Assembly (NCBI GenBank): GCA_050084515.1
Contig: CM114272.1
Coordinates: 26,350,001 to 26,414,000, forward strand
Length of the DNA: 64,000 nt
From: Blasia pusilla
Lineage: Eukaryota > Marchantiophyta > Marchantiopsida > Blasiales
Direction: 5' to 3'
In this document: in pieces, positions 23,401 to 35,929 of the stretch
How positions within the stretch are numbered: position 1 is the stretch's first letter
Layout of the letters: each line of letters starts with the position of its first letter
Notes under the pieces: generated by a model
What the model was told of the DNA's origin: nothing
Database searches by the model: none
Seen by the model: only the letters and a program-made list of their open reading frames with translations
Made by a program: the position numbers and the translations under genes

Positions 23401-24048
23401 AGTGAAATTCCCTTTGCTAACCTCCATCAAAATTTCTTTGTTTTGCAGCGTGTGATGCCATCCTGCTGGTTTCTCTTGCTCAGATTTTGGGTAAGCTGCC
23501 TTAAATATGCTGTAGAATTACTGAAGAAGTTTTCTACTCAAAGGTCACTTCTTAGCACTGTGGAGGAGTTTTACCCCAGTTTCTTATAGAGGCTCTATGA
23601 CATTTGCAGATGTAGAAATGTCCATGACAATGAAATCTTGTAACCATGTTTTTTCTTGAGAGGATGTTGATAGATGTAGATACTCACATTATTGCTCGGC
23701 CTTCTGGGTTGTCAGCTGCGAGTGGATGGTGTGTTGATGAGACTGCGTGATACGAGAATGTTTTCTCGATTCGGGTCTGACCCAAAGGAAATGCCTGTTG
23801 TTCTGAGGGAACGATGTGAAAAAGAGGAGACATTCAAAGCTCTAGCTTCAAAAGGCTTTCCAACAGATGCAGGTGCTTATGCAGATCCAAGTATTGCATG
23901 TGACCGTTTGCAGACCAGGCGACAAGTTTATGAAAAGCTTGTCTGGAAAAATTATTGTCGCTCAGGTCAGGGGCCTGCGGACTTGCCGACAGGTTCTGTA
24001 TTATGTTCGCCAAGTGTAGTGAAGCAGGTGGAGACTCTGCAATCTTGA
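20437..24048 (+). CDS. TIP41L: TIP41-like protein (TOR/PP2A regulator)
   Basis: TIP41 binds TAP42/PP2A-type phosphatase partners in TOR signalling, in cytosol and nucleus. Eight exons fit with continuous phase: 20437-20511, 21139-21317, 22056-22241, 22401-22488, 22710-22853, 23139-23198, 23449-23490, 23716-24048, giving 368 residues. Family blocks in order: GWTIRTEKRSIL, LPEMVFGDSSLELIHE, KIHFNAFDALRGWKKE, LPPVEVPAAAKWKF, QVILDYDYTFTTPYCGSEG, ERIDLVALQARDPILFFDE, VLYEDELADNGISLLTAKV, RVMPSCWFLLLRFW, LRVDGVLMRLRDTR and FPTDAGAYADPSI. A TACTAA branch-point-like site precedes exon 2. The protein is longer than the usual ~280-290 residues because of an acidic N-terminal part and about 45 extra C-terminal residues. 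The start is the only ATG in frame with exon 1. The call is firm. Confidence 0.95.
21433..21664. repeat. 116-bp tandem duplication in TIP41 intron 2
   Basis: Two adjacent copies (21433-21548, 21549-21664) share long identical runs such as TTCTTTCTTCAAATTGCAC and GGTTTAGATGATGTGTTATT. It is intronic, with no coding meaning. Confidence 0.9.
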
Positions 24049-25513
24049 TGCGAGCCTTCTCAGGGCACCTTTATGAGATGTACATCACACTAATTAGAGT
24101 GACCATATTATACCACAATCTAGAAGCCTATTTTGTGGAGTTGTCTTGTGTGCTGAATTGACGGTCACTTCTCAGCCTTGTGAAATTAGGCTAAGAGAAA
24201 GGATGGTTTACTTGAGATCCAGATAATTTAGTACTGCAAATGGAAAGGAGTGGAAGTACTCTGAACAGATTTGGGAGGTCGTTGGGAGTCTTTTGACCAC
24301 CTGCAACTAAGGAAAGGTAGCCAGTTCAAGATACCTAGAAATGGTGGAGCCCATCCACTCAAGAGATAGGAGAGATTTATGAAGTCTAAAAGTCCTCCCA
24401 TTTGTCTGAGCTACCCCATGAATAATGATGGATCGTGTGATCAGACAGTCCTCTCGGAATCGAGTCTTGAGACAGTGGGTCAATTCACAGCTACCCACTT
24501 CAGTCTAGTTAAAGCATCCTGGTTCTGGCCAAGGGCAGGGTGAACCCGGATCCGGATGTTGAATAGCCCTTCATTGTTTTTTTGAGTGGTTTGATTTCAT
24601 CAAGCCTCATTTCTGGTACTTGGTTTTTGCATTCATTTGCAGTGGTCATGGAAAGAGCTCTCCCACACTCTAGAATTGAAGAGGAAGAGACAATTTAAAT
24701 ATTTTTTCATTGGTACCAGATGGGTGACTTAAGAGAATAGCGAGAATAGTTAAGAACTGAAATGCATGAAAACGAGCTGCACTTAAAGAGAAATGCAATT
24801 CCGTACGGTGAACTTGGAAGTTCTTAAGCAAGTGGTACAGACAGTCAAGTCCAGACCAACTCCAGGAAACTTGAACTGACTTCAAGGCAGATCTTTGGCA
24901 AGCCGCACTGCGTTTGAAAGCTGAAATCAAATATGAGATAAAGTCACTGATGTGTAAAATCTGCTTCCTAATTTGGATTGAATAGCAGGTATGGTTTCAT
25001 CATCATAGTGGCACAATGGTCGCAAGTGTGTCTCAGGAGTCGACCAAATAGACATTATATGGAGCTCATTCCAGAAAAAATTCCTGCCATTTCTGATACG
25101 AGTATATGGTCTGAGATGTAGGGAGGGCCCCCTAATTGGTAATTTGAACTACGTATCATAATTTAGTTCACTTAATTACCTATCATAACTTGGTCCAATT
25201 TGAATTACCTACCACAAATTAATCCGAAAGGACACTCTGCGCTATAGATGAAAGATTGATTCACGGGCAAAAGGTTGCCTATGTGAAGCGTAGAGAAGAC
25301 AACTGAACGGGAGGAAATGTTTTTACTAGATCTGAAAAGGCGAGCAATTGGGGTTAGTAATCCCTTTCCAAAAATTTTGAATAGCAGTTTGAAATGAGAT
25401 AACTGTTGCTAACGCAATGTATAAATTCTAACTTGTCCTCTTCCCAAACATGATAATCTTTAACAACGTCGCTCATGTGACCTAGCTTTCATCTCCTCAT
25501 TAAACTATGCTAT
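24049..25513. other. Downstream of TIP41 gene, no gene seen
   Basis: Probably contains the TIP41 3' UTR. The short ORFs on both strands (for example the minus-strand ones at 24307-24930) show no family likeness. Confidence 0.4.
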
Positions 25514-25672
25514 GCTACCCACTCTACACGATGTGTCTCTGGTTTCAGATAATAAATTAATCACCCGCTATTCCTTTTCTTGGTTTTCTTACGCTACCCA
25601 CTCTACACGATGTGTCTCTGGTTTCAGTTAATAAATTAATCACCCGTTATTCCTTTTCTTGGTTTTCTTCTA
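25514..25672. repeat. 79-bp tandem duplication
   Basis: Two head-to-tail copies starting GCTACCCACTCTACACGATG (25514 and 25593), differing at only a few bases. Confidence 0.95.
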
Positions 25673-26199
25673 CAGTCCTGTGTCAAAATCTCTCCCATTT
25701 CATTTTTGTTGTTGGATTCAACTCCTCCATCCAAGAAGATTTTCTTTTTAAATTGATATATGCTTCAACATTGACCCACTTCAAGTTTAGTTCCAGACTT
25801 ACTTTTTATAGATTTGTAAAGTCAAAAATATGTTTTGAATAATCTATATTATTAGAGAATACCAATTTCATTTGTCCAACTTTGAGAAATTCTCATATTT
25901 TTAAGAAGAGCATTTTCTCACATAGCAATCCCATCTTCCTAACTCAATTAATGTAAAATGCCTTATAATTGTTGTCTTCTCTCAATAGCAGAATTTGGTT
26001 TTTTTTTATTTTCTTTGTCAAGATTTGTTTTTTTTTCATATATATTATCTTGCATTTATTATTATTTTAGTTTTAGTTTCGTTTGTCTTCATTTATTTTC
26101 ATGAATAGGATAAGTGATAAATGGTAAATAGATCAAGCCTGTGAGAACCAAAAGATCAAAAAGGCTAAAAAACATATTACAAGGAATACATTGATTCAA

Positions 26200-27050
26200 A
26201 AAAAAATCCTAAAAGCCTTCTCTTAACTAATGCCTAGAACACTTAAGTGATGTATAATGATATCTTTAATATAACAACCTAAATAATAAAGCACTAGATG
26301 TACTAAATAAATAAAAATTCTCCACATCTCTTTTATGAGTTAGTCTAATTTCTTCATACCTTGGACATGTAACAAACACATGCTCGTTATCCTCAATACT
26401 TTCTCTTTAATCTACAAATTCATTCACTTCTAACAATATTGAAGTATCGTCCTTCCTCAATTCCTAATCTATGAGACCTAGTTCTATTTCATACGATAAT
26501 ATGACATAAGAACGTGAAGATCCTCGTAAATAGGTACCCTTATTCACAATATATAAGCATCGGATTAACATAAAGATGATAATACTCCATTTTTGTGTCT
26601 GGGCTACTCCAAATAATGTTGAGAAATTTCTTCTATAGATGCTCGCAAAGTGCTATTGGTTTAAAGTCTCATTCTCATTCCGCCATATTCCATTTTGAAG
26701 ACCAGTTCACAACATCGGCAATCCACCCTATGGAACGTGTGGCTCGCAAAGGTTGATAAGGGAGGCAAGAATTATCAAGAGATCTCATCCGTACGATATA
26801 AATGATGGTCCAGTAGAGAGTTTCAGCCACCGGAAGGAGACAACATGTTTCTGCAAGAAGAATAGCATAAGAAATTTTGATTTTTACACCCAATTCTTCT
26901 TGTACAAAGATCTTTCGCATCCTCTCCTCACTCTCAACCTGTCTTCTTACGACAAGGGCCCCAAACTTGGGTCCCCACATAAGACCACAAGCAATACTAA
27001 ACTCCTCAATAAGAACTTCCTAAGATCTCACAATACAAAATGAACTTTTC
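26200..27050 (-). pseudogene. LINE-like reverse transcriptase C-terminal remnant
   Basis: Minus-strand pieces include WGPKFGALVVRRQVESEERM, ISYAILLAETCCL and SLDNSCLPYQPLRATRS at 26675-26980. Further on come NRTRSHRLGIEEGRYFNIV (about 26440-26500) and, after stops, EDNEHVFVTCPRYEEIRLTH (about 26335-26400). The last two resemble the cysteine/histidine tail found after the RT of plant and animal LINE-type elements. At least five stops interrupt it. No RT catalytic block (YADD) was found, so the class is an inference. Confidence 0.5.
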
Positions 27051-28261
27051 CACACCGATTCAAGCATGAATATAAAACCTTGTAACCATCTTCTCATTTT
27101 TTTTCAAACAAAATGTCCAATTATAGTTATGAGAGAAATCAATATGTAGATATTTGTAACTCTTTACTTATTCCAATTATAAACCTTTGTAAAAGAACGA
27201 GAATTTGCCATACAATGTCACACTTTTTAAACAAGCAATTCGAGATGAAATTTTGCTGTCAAGTGTTATTTTGCAGTTAGAGAGACATTCAACTCATTCC
27301 CTTTCGGGCGGGCTGCACAAATGAAATAGTGTTCTCACAAATAACCAAACTCACACTGTACTCTACCCATCTTTCACTTGTCAATTGATATCCTATTCAG
27401 ATAGTGCATGACACTCCAAATTGTTCTGCTTGTGCAAAGTGGGATGGTTGGAACCATGGCAGACCCATCTGTCTAGTTATGTCTAGTTTGCAAGATGTGT
27501 GCAAAGTTTACTCTCTTGCAGGATAAGTGCAAATTTTACCATCCATGCCTTGGAGCACCCATAAACATGCCTTGTATTGTGTTTACTACCTTCTTGCTTT
27601 AAAGACCCTTGTTCCAGCGTCAACACGATAAAGATCAAGATCAAGTCAAGATCCCCTAAGAGGATCTTGGTAAAGATAGCTTTACCGGACTAGATTGACC
27701 TCATCTAGTTTGGCGGCAGCATGCACAAGGCTCCTACTCTTGCAGGCCATTACAATCCAGGAGAAATCAACCTCAAATATTGGAACATGCATCCATGACA
27801 ACTCCTAAGAAAAGAAGCAAGGCTGAAATCATTTTCCAAACACACACACGAATTGAAATCCTCATGAGTTTCATCATGAGCATCACTAATATCCAAAAGT
27901 CAGAGCAAACCCAGTAGTTGGGATAATCAGGATTTTCATCTTCGCTTGACCTCTTTTCATCTGTCAGATGGCGTTGTGTTGTTTACATCCTTTAATCTAA
28001 GTCACTCATGCTAACTAATGTAGGTTTCCTAGCAAAATCTGCTCACCTTCTGCTGCCATAGCCAAGGACATACACCTTAAGACAAGACAACCACTGCTTT
28101 ACCAGGAAAGGACTAAAATACAACTGGTTCACGACTTCTTGGCCTTCATGGTTGTGGGTGGTCCAACCTTTACCAGGAAGCAGCTCCAGCGAACCGATGA
28201 CAAATACGGGATTCTACATGATAGAGACCCTGCAGCTTTACAACAGGCCTAAGCCCGTAAT
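27051..28261. other. Intergenic, no gene seen
   Basis: AT-rich in its first half, unremarkable after. The right end probably includes the NHP2 3' UTR. Confidence 0.45.
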
Positions 28262-29244
28262 TCAGAAGAAGGAAGAAGAGAGAACTTTGACCTCTTCCAC
28301 GATTTCATCAAATTCCGATTGGAACTTTTCCTTATCCTCCTCTGAAATCTCACCTTTGCAAGGGCCAGAGAGCACTAGGGTACAACTAGTTGGCCTCTTC
28401 GTGGCACCGGCTGCACCAAGCTCCTGGCAAACCAATTAAAAGACGACACAGATCAAAACTCATGCTGACAAGGACAGATTTTCAAGAATGTGCACAGAAA
28501 ACTTCACATACGGAAGGTAACCTCATAAAATCAATTGCCCTCTCCATCCGAAAGAAGAATAATCAAAAGGATCCGCGTGAAAAGGGTTAGGGTGGTTGTG
28601 GCAATCATTGGTAAACAGAGGATCCTCACCTCTTTGGATGGGACGTAAATATATGGGATATCTGCTTCCTCGCAAAGAATTGGGACGTGCGTTATCACAT
28701 CGATAGGAGAAATGTCACCTGCTATTATGCACAACCTACACAAAAACGTAGAGGAGAAACACTTCAGAAAATGGACGCCTTGAAACATACGACCTACATC
28801 CTATCCGAGACCAGCGCAGATTATCTATTTGAGAAACATCAATACCAAACGAAACGGGTAGAAAAAGCCACCTACCCTTTTTGGTTCTTTTTCAAAGCCT
28901 TAACGACCTCCTTCACTCCTCGCCTCAACTGCTTTGTCTTCGCGGCTGCACAGAAATCCAATAATATGAATTTCCTCGCAAAGTTTGTGTCCGCAGAACT
29001 CTCCTTGACTCACAATACGATAGCATCCTAAGGCATGTACCACAATTGATTACAAACGTCCCCGAAACTGGATGTCTACGCCACTCTGCTTGTATATGGA
29101 CAAACCTCTCTTGATGAGCTTCAAAGCCTTCTTAGTAAGCTTCTTCCCAGCCAGCGGCCTGGCAATGGGGGACACAAGGTACACCTTCTTCTTCTCCTTC
29201 TCCACCGTTCCAGGAGTCCCCACGTCCACATCCATCGCCGTCAT
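28262..29244 (-). CDS. NHP2: H/ACA snoRNP subunit NHP2 (L7Ae family)
   Basis: NHP2 is the L7Ae-type RNA-binding subunit of the H/ACA complex that guides pseudouridylation of rRNA and snRNA in nucleoli and Cajal bodies. Four exons on the minus strand keep phase exactly: 29106-29244, 28876-28945, 28630-28735, 28262-28423, giving 158 residues. Blocks in order: [20 protein letters not shown] (N-terminal NHP2 signature), [20 protein letters not shown] (RNA-binding helix), [53 protein letters not shown], then an acidic tail ([20 protein letters not shown]). Length and domain layout match the family. The start at 29244 is the first in-frame ATG; a second Met lies three codons later. A real, intact gene. 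Confidence 0.95.
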
Positions 29245-29500
29245 CCTATCAATCCACCGCGTCTCCTGCTGCCTCTCTGCCCCGCGATACTTCTTTCAAT
29301 ATTTAATCGCCTCTTCTCCTTTCCCTCTTTCCGCTTCTCTTCCTAGAATTTTCGCTCTGCTACCATCCGATCGTCGGCTCCGCACAAAACGCTTTCCGCT
29401 GTCCTCCACTTTCTTCGATAAAAATGAGGAGCGTTTCCCCTTCATCGGGCGAGTGGGGTTTAGGGTTTAGGCGTCAAAACCTACAACGCGGTTGGATTCA
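29245..29500. promoter_or_regulatory. NHP2 5' flank
   Basis: CT-rich on the plus strand up to about 29410, likely the NHP2 5' UTR and promoter. A TTTAGGGTTTAGG telo-box-like motif, common upstream of plant ribosome-biogenesis genes, lies at about 29458-29470. Confidence 0.4.
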
Positions 29501-29529
29501 AAATGGTCGGAGTTCTCTATCACAGGGGG

Positions 29530-30850
29530 TCCTATTCTACCACGTAGATCATGTCACTGTGGTACAGCACGCTCCTGCGAATCCTGCCGTGTCGCTCCCA
29601 GCACGTAGCTCACACGTGGAGGAAAGCGATTGCGTCCGACCTCTGTGTGGTCGGCCTGCTGTGGAACTACCTCACGGCGTACAAAGGAACCTTTTTCCTA
29701 CTACGTACAAGATGTGACTGTGGTAGAGGAGGTTCGGGTCCACTTGTGGGAGCCATACGCGGATGCAGGGGATTTGTCTCACATGGAGTTGGGACTCGAG
29801 TAAGAAACAACAAAGACTTATGAGTCCCCACGTAATTAGGTTACGTGGGAAATAAAAAAACATTTGAGTACTCCTTCCTATAATAATATAGATACCTATT
29901 ACGTAGACGATGTAATTGCGGTACAAGAGCTCTCCGCGTTTATTGCCTACCATGTAAACGAGTGGCATGTGGTATAAGCTCACGTGCACCCACTACTCAT
30001 GTCATACATGGATTATTAGGGTTGGGTTCCATGCATGGGAGGTTCAAAATTTTTGGGCGGAAGAAATAGTTCATGATTTGTTATGGATCAGTGCATAATC
30101 CATTTGTAAATTGTTTTTGAGTGTCCATAGGATCCGATTGTGCTCTTAGAATGAGGCCCCTCTTGGATACGATGCATAAATGTATAAATTTGAATTATGT
30201 ATTTCAAATGTAGAATTGAATTGAATTCGAGCAATTCTATTGGATTAGACAATGAGTTCTTCTATTGACGAAAAAAAATATATAAAAAAAAAGTGGAAGA
30301 AGCACTCTCCAATAGTAATATAAATTTTCCAAATTATTCCAAACCTATAATATTTTTGTTTGGAGTGAAGAAAACTATGTTACGTCCATGGGATCTGGAT
30401 AACCCCTCGGTCACATCAACCAGATTATACTAGTGAGATGCTCATACTATGCACAAAAACAAAAAAAAGTTTTAAATTAATATATAATCTGTGAAAGAAC
30501 TAATGATGTTACACATACAAATTTTCAAAGTTTAATAAATGAAACACTTTCTTGTCGTCCTATTGCCACATGTGAAATACAAAAATTATATAAAACCGTC
30601 ATATCCGACCAATATAGAACGTAATTGGGATACAAAATGTTCGTAAACCCTAAACCCCACTGGCTGTGTAGTACGTGGAGCTCTCATGTTCTTAGCGCCT
30701 ACCATGTAGGCGATGTGATTGTGGTACGGAGTTTCTTGACTCTGTGGAACCCACTACCTATGTCGTACTCGGAGCTCTCAAGCACTTCTACCAACCACGT
30801 AGAATATGTGACTGTGGTACAAGAGGTTCAAGCCTCCGTGGACCCCACTT
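29530..30850. repeat. Cluster of degenerate GTGGTAC repeats
   Basis: At least six units of a 28-bp core resembling TACCACGTAGACGATGTGAC followed by TGTGGTAC lie at 29538-29565, 29698-29725, 29897-29924, 29948-29974, 30700-30727 and 30794-30820. A weaker one is near 29600. Several are followed by GAGGTTC(G/A)(G/A)G(T/C)C and a segment CCC(A/T)CT.CCTATG(C/T)C(A/G)TAC. The core is partly palindromic (TACCAC...GTGGTA). The GGTTCRANNC part recalls a tRNA B-box. Short ORFs across the cluster are made of this repeat and are not genes. Confidence 0.75.
29976..30620. other. AT-rich spacer within repeat cluster
   Basis: No gene is recognised. A TATTACTATTGGAGAGTGC sequence on the minus strand near 30300-30325 matches the start of the short interspersed elements. 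Confidence 0.4.
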
Positions 30851-31559
30851 CTTATGCCATACGTGGAGGCGGACGATTGGGGCGGACGGGGGTTGCGGTG
30901 GAGCTCATGGCAGAGTGAGGAAGGAAGGAATGAAGGACGGAAGAAAGAGCGGAGGATAGAGTATTGGGGAGGGAGGAGATAGAGAACCTCGAGCGAGTGC
31001 GGCATGAAAGCGGAAGTGGGGCCGAGGAATATGAGTTGATTTCCACGTCCTGCGATGACGTGAAGTGGCATCTGTGAAGTTGTGTAATTACGTGGGATAC
31101 AGGAGAATACTGGCAGCTTTGCAAGTATTTTGCAATTTTTTGCTAAGTACTGGATACGATAGATTTCGAAACTGGCGAAAGTAATCCTGGATTTTACCTT
31201 GTGTTTGATTTCTGTTGGAGATTTCATGGAGGTGCGTTTTGGAGACGTTTCCCTATGCAGTGACGCTCGAATTGTGGGTAGCGAACACGATCTGGAACTT
31301 TATATGTAAGGTATGAGGTTGAGTCTTGGTCTTGCTTTTACGTTTGAGCGCCCCTCTAGTATTCTGAAAGATTTTTGCGAAGGTTCGGAGTACGTAATTA
31401 GAGAACTGGGGCGGCTTCCTCGTCTGTTATGACAAAATTTTGATGCCGGACTATTTTGCACGATTGCGCTAGTCGTACATACCGTCGTTACCATTAGCTA
31501 CTGTCGAGCTCACGCAGCGCTTCCTCATGCTCTAGGTTGGATTACGGATCAACATCGAC

Positions 31560-34500
31560 ATGACGACGGTGGAAGGCGACTGGATGGAGCCTGAAGTGGA
31601 CAGGGAAATGAATGCGCATGTCGCCTCTTACTCAGATGATTCATCCGTCGCGGATAACGATTATCTAGGAATGATATCACATTGCATTGATTTTGCGGAA
31701 AGGTTCGTATTTAGGAGACCCTTTCAGTATTTCATCACCACCGGAGAATTGGTCCAGGTTCTACCTTGGTTGAAAAATCAAACGGAGCACTGTTCTGAAT
31801 GACTTCTAATCTAGCATGGATTGAGTATACGAAGAAAAATTCATAAGCGATCCGCTTTTGCAGATGTCTAGTCAGTTCAATGTATCAAGAGGCCGTCGCG
31901 TCAGCCACTTCTTCCCTTCGTGCACTTGTAAAGATGGCATCGGATGAGAGACCTCAGTTATTCGCAGCAGAAAGCATGCTCTCTGTGACAGTTTATCAGG
32001 TCGAAGAAGGCGATTCGTGTGCAGAAATTGCTTCCATGGTCGAGGCTTCAGGGATAGTCCTGATGCAGGCTTTGCACGAATTGGGCAGGTGTTAAGCAAA
32101 TCACACCAGACCAATGTTATCAGCCCAAACCTCGATGACTTTGCCTTTGTTTTCTTTTCCTTCTTTTAGGATTTTTTTTAGGTCTTGCTTTTCTCTTAAC
32201 CCTTCCACAATCTCTGCATTAGTCTCCCCAATCAAATATGCAGTAAAAGGCGCAGAAAAATTTAAACCCCAATTGAATTTGTTTTGCAGGACGAGCAATA
32301 TCTTTGACGAGTTAGTATCTATCTTTGGTTCTATCACCAAATTGCCTTACACCTTGATCTTGACGGGGTAATTGTCTTCTGCCCATTGTCCAGGTATTAT
32401 ACACTGTAGATCAGAACTGTGATTTTCACCTTTTGTAGAGGCTTGTTCATGAGAAGCAGTTGTCTGTGTCGTTCATGAAGACTTAAAGATCCGACAATCT
32501 GAGGAAACATTTTGTTGTGCTCAAGGACGTTTACTGATACTTTCTGGTATAGGTTCTCTTTGGCCTATATTTGAATTTCTTCAGAATCAACCAGAACGTG
32601 TGACACCAGCTTTCTGGACTTGTGGATATCAAACCGTCATGTGTTATGTGATGTGATGCCTATCTGCAGGGTGTGTTTGCAACTCTCAATCAGCCTCCAT
32701 GCCCCTGCAAAAGCTATATTGGAAGAGTACTTGAATGGTTGGAGATCACTGGAAAAAAATTCAGATGCTGTCTTGACCAAACCTGTCAAGCATATTGGAA
32801 TTCTGTCCGAAAACCACAGTCAACATGAAAGTTTTGAAAGAGAACTGAGTGACGTTGGGACAGAATCTTCTTGGTCATATTTAGCAAGAAGGGATTACAT
32901 TCAACTTACAGAGATATATGTGATTGAAGTTCTTGCAAAGGTCCAAAAGAACCCAGATGCATCCCTCCAGTGGATAAAACAAGCTGACATTTCATCTGGA
33001 GAGAGGCAGGTTTGTCACTATCTTCTTGATATGTTCCTCCCCCTTTTGGAGATGTTTCATGCGGTTTACTCGCTGATTGTATTTCCATAACCTACTCTTC
33101 TGAAAGTTCTTGTCTTGAAATAGATGCCTTTGGTGGTCCCATCCTATCTTCTCAGAAAGAACACTATTGTAGTCTTACAGTTTAAACCTTTGGCCCTGTT
33201 TGTAATCTAAAGAACTTGTCACGTCAGCACATGCTGATTCCCAAACTGAACAATCATCAGAGCAGGCTCTGATTATCTGATGCCGCTCACCCCATATCAT
33301 GAAGAAATTCAGAATTCCTGTTTTGAGGATTGAGAGCATATGTCTGTAGAGACAACTATAGCAATAGCAATCAGATCTTTTTACAGTTTAACACTTGGTG
33401 TGTGCCACTGCCTGTTGCCTGCTATGGTCAATGCTATAAAATAGTGACTATAACTTTTGGGAGGTCACTTTCAAAACTTCCCGTTTTCTTCTCTTCAAGT
33501 CCCTGGTTTTGGGGGATACAATTGCATATCGTTTCTTGGTTTCCTTCCTTTGTGTGTTTTGCCCATAAAGTTTCTCTAGCTCTTTATTGGCAAGCAAGAA
33601 CCAGAAAGCCTAAGCACAGAACTACGTTTGGCTTCTGTGAACAGCCCCTATGTCAACATTCCTAAATCGAAAAATATAATAGTGTCTATTGTGCGCAGGT
33701 TATTGCTGAAAAAATCCATGGAGCTATCAAGAGATATCCATCAAATATCCGGGATAGCAGGGATCTTATGAAAACTGCCACTGGCATCACCGATGATCCA
33801 TCAAAACCACCAGTTCAACCAAAACAGAACACAGAGTACAATGACGAGTGTGACCCTCCAACAATGGATCAGACTTCAGAAGCCACAAAAGAGGAACAGA
33901 ACAAAGAAAATGCAAGTCATTCTAAATCCAGAGCCATTTCAAGGGGTACCATATGTGGAAGGTTTCCTTTCATCAGGACATTGTGTACTCTTGTTGAGTT
34001 GGTGATGATGAGATTCCGATTAGTTACTCGGTCAAACTGGACATCAGTGCATGAAAATCTTCCAAAAGGCAGTGTGATTTTAGCTGGAGCTTTCTCCTCC
34101 ATTTTGGTGTATGCACTTCTCCGTAAACGACACATTTTAACAAGGTAAGTACACATGATATCTAATCATTCTAGGCATATGTGAGCAGATGCACCTTCCA
34201 TTTACTCAAGGTCCTCACCATCCAGAAGCTTTTTCGGGTGAACTTCTTGGCAGATGAAAAAATATTTGGAAATAAACTGCAGAGGTATCATGTATAATGC
34301 AGTAGTTGCTTGAAATTAAATTGTACGACTTTGGACACCTCGTCAAACCGCAGACACAGGTTGTTCAGTATGTGTTGTCCATAGGATTCCACTAATCTCT
34401 TGGACGCCTTGTTTGTCGCCGGGTTTGTGAATTTGAAGACTGTTTTGACTTTCATGACGTCACACATGTTGGAGTATATTTTTGTTCAAACATAATCTAT

Positions 34501-34653
34501 TTCTCTTGTGATGTGAACTGCAGAATATTAAAAAACTTATTTATCTCAATGAAAGTAGGTTTTGGTGACCTTTGGCAGCTTGCCTTTAGTGTGCAACTGA
34601 ATCCTTTGGCTGCTGTCCAACCCATACCTTCAACGAGGGCACTCGTAGCATAA
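31560..34653 (+). CDS. APEM9: APEM9, peroxisomal membrane anchor of PEX1-PEX6
   Basis: APEM9 (DAYU) is the plant counterpart of PEX26/Pex15, tethering the PEX1-PEX6 ATPase to peroxisomes for recycling of the PEX5 receptor. Six exons keep phase: 31560-31702, 31864-32088, 32290-32367, 32670-33009, 33699-34144, 34524-34653, giving 453 residues. Blocks: CLVSSMYQEAVASATSSL, VEASGIVLMQALHELGRTSN, FGSITKLPYTLILTGVCLQL, YIQLTEIYVIEVLAKVQ.NP and LQWIKQADISSGERQ. These are followed by an acidic low-complexity linker, one hydrophobic membrane segment (GSVILAGAFSSILVYALL, about residues 385-403) and the signature C-terminus LWQLAFSVQLNPLAAVQPIP. The last exon is short and lies 379 bp downstream. Start: first ATG in frame with exon 1. 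Longer than the Arabidopsis protein as I remember it. Firm call; the function is transferred from the family. Confidence 0.93.
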
Positions 34654-35900
34654 ACAGGTGAGTTTTGTCCATCAATATCTAAGGAAGAATAAATTGAGCT
34701 AACTTCAAGTTTGTATTTTCTTGGTTCACCTGGGTAATTTGTTGGTGGATTTGGACCGCTAGATATTTCTCCAAGGTCTAGGACAGGGATATGCAAAATG
34801 AGCTAACTTGGCTTTGTTGCAGAGGCTTTAATGGATAAATTCATCCTTTTGGGAAGGACGTTCAAATCCTCATTATACGTTTACTAGCAAAGAGAGGATC
34901 CAGGAGAGAATTGAGCAATGCAAGTGTTGGATTATGGACATGGTCAATTACGTGTTAGGAAGTCATTTTTCCTGGGAAGGCAACTTGATATTTAGGCTCC
35001 AAGTCAGAATTATAAGCTATCCTTCAGCTCTTTTACATTTAAATTATGTAAATAGGTTGATTATTTTGGAGGGTGATTATGCAAATAGTGTGAGGTTAGT
35101 GAAATTCAAGGGTATGAGGGGAGACTCTAGGATTCTCCTAGCATGCAATAATTATGAATATCTAAATGGGTTTATTCAATGCAATTATGACTTCCAACTT
35201 TCCCAAAGTAAGAAAAAACATGAAGTGGTTCATTCTAGTGCATGGGGAAAGCCTTATGACACTCATGGGATTCGGAGCAATGTTATGCTTTTTGGAACTT
35301 GTCTGACCATCTTGCACATGCAAGGTGAAGGTCTGCTGTATATATATCACCAAGGGTTCATTGTCTTCAAACCAATGATGCTTGAGATGACCAAATGTTT
35401 GTTTAACCCCTTTAATCACTTCCCAAAAAGTTCTACATGATGGAGAGGCCAATTCCATTAATAGCCATCCCATAATTCATTTTGATATCTACCTATGTGG
35501 AAATGTAGTTGGTCCTCTCATGTCTATTTTGACTTGGGGATGGCATGAAGGTTTCTGCTTTCCATTTGCCCCTTATTGTAAACCTAACTTCTTCTTTCTA
35601 AGTAGGAATGGAATGGCCCCCGTCCCCAATTGTGACTTGCATACATGGTGATCCACATATGGCTTGAGAAAGTAGTTCAGAACTAGCTTCTTCCAATACA
35701 ATCATGTTTCAGCATGTACACTCACCAAAGCGGTTTCTAGTTCACTAGTCTAACCAAACCACTATCATGACATGATTCTACTCACAAAATATCATGTCCT
35801 AAATAGGGTCTTGCAAAGCCATACCATGTATTCATTGCATATCGCCTCACTTTGTCTCTCATTATTTAATTATAAACAATCAGCTCATGAAAAAAAATGG
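34654..35900. other. Intergenic; weak retroelement-like traces
   Basis: An open frame of 168 codons on the plus strand (34934-35440) and a shorter overlapping one on the minus strand show no recognisable family motif. Position just upstream of the copia remnant makes decayed copia internal sequence possible but unproven. Confidence 0.35.
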
Positions 35901-35929
35901 ACTATGTGAGCAAAAGAATTGATACATTG

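Noticed and set aside
34934-35440. 168-codon plus-strand ORF as a gene
   Set aside because: No motif, no family likeness, and the region borders a decayed copia element; kept only as an unexplained stretch.
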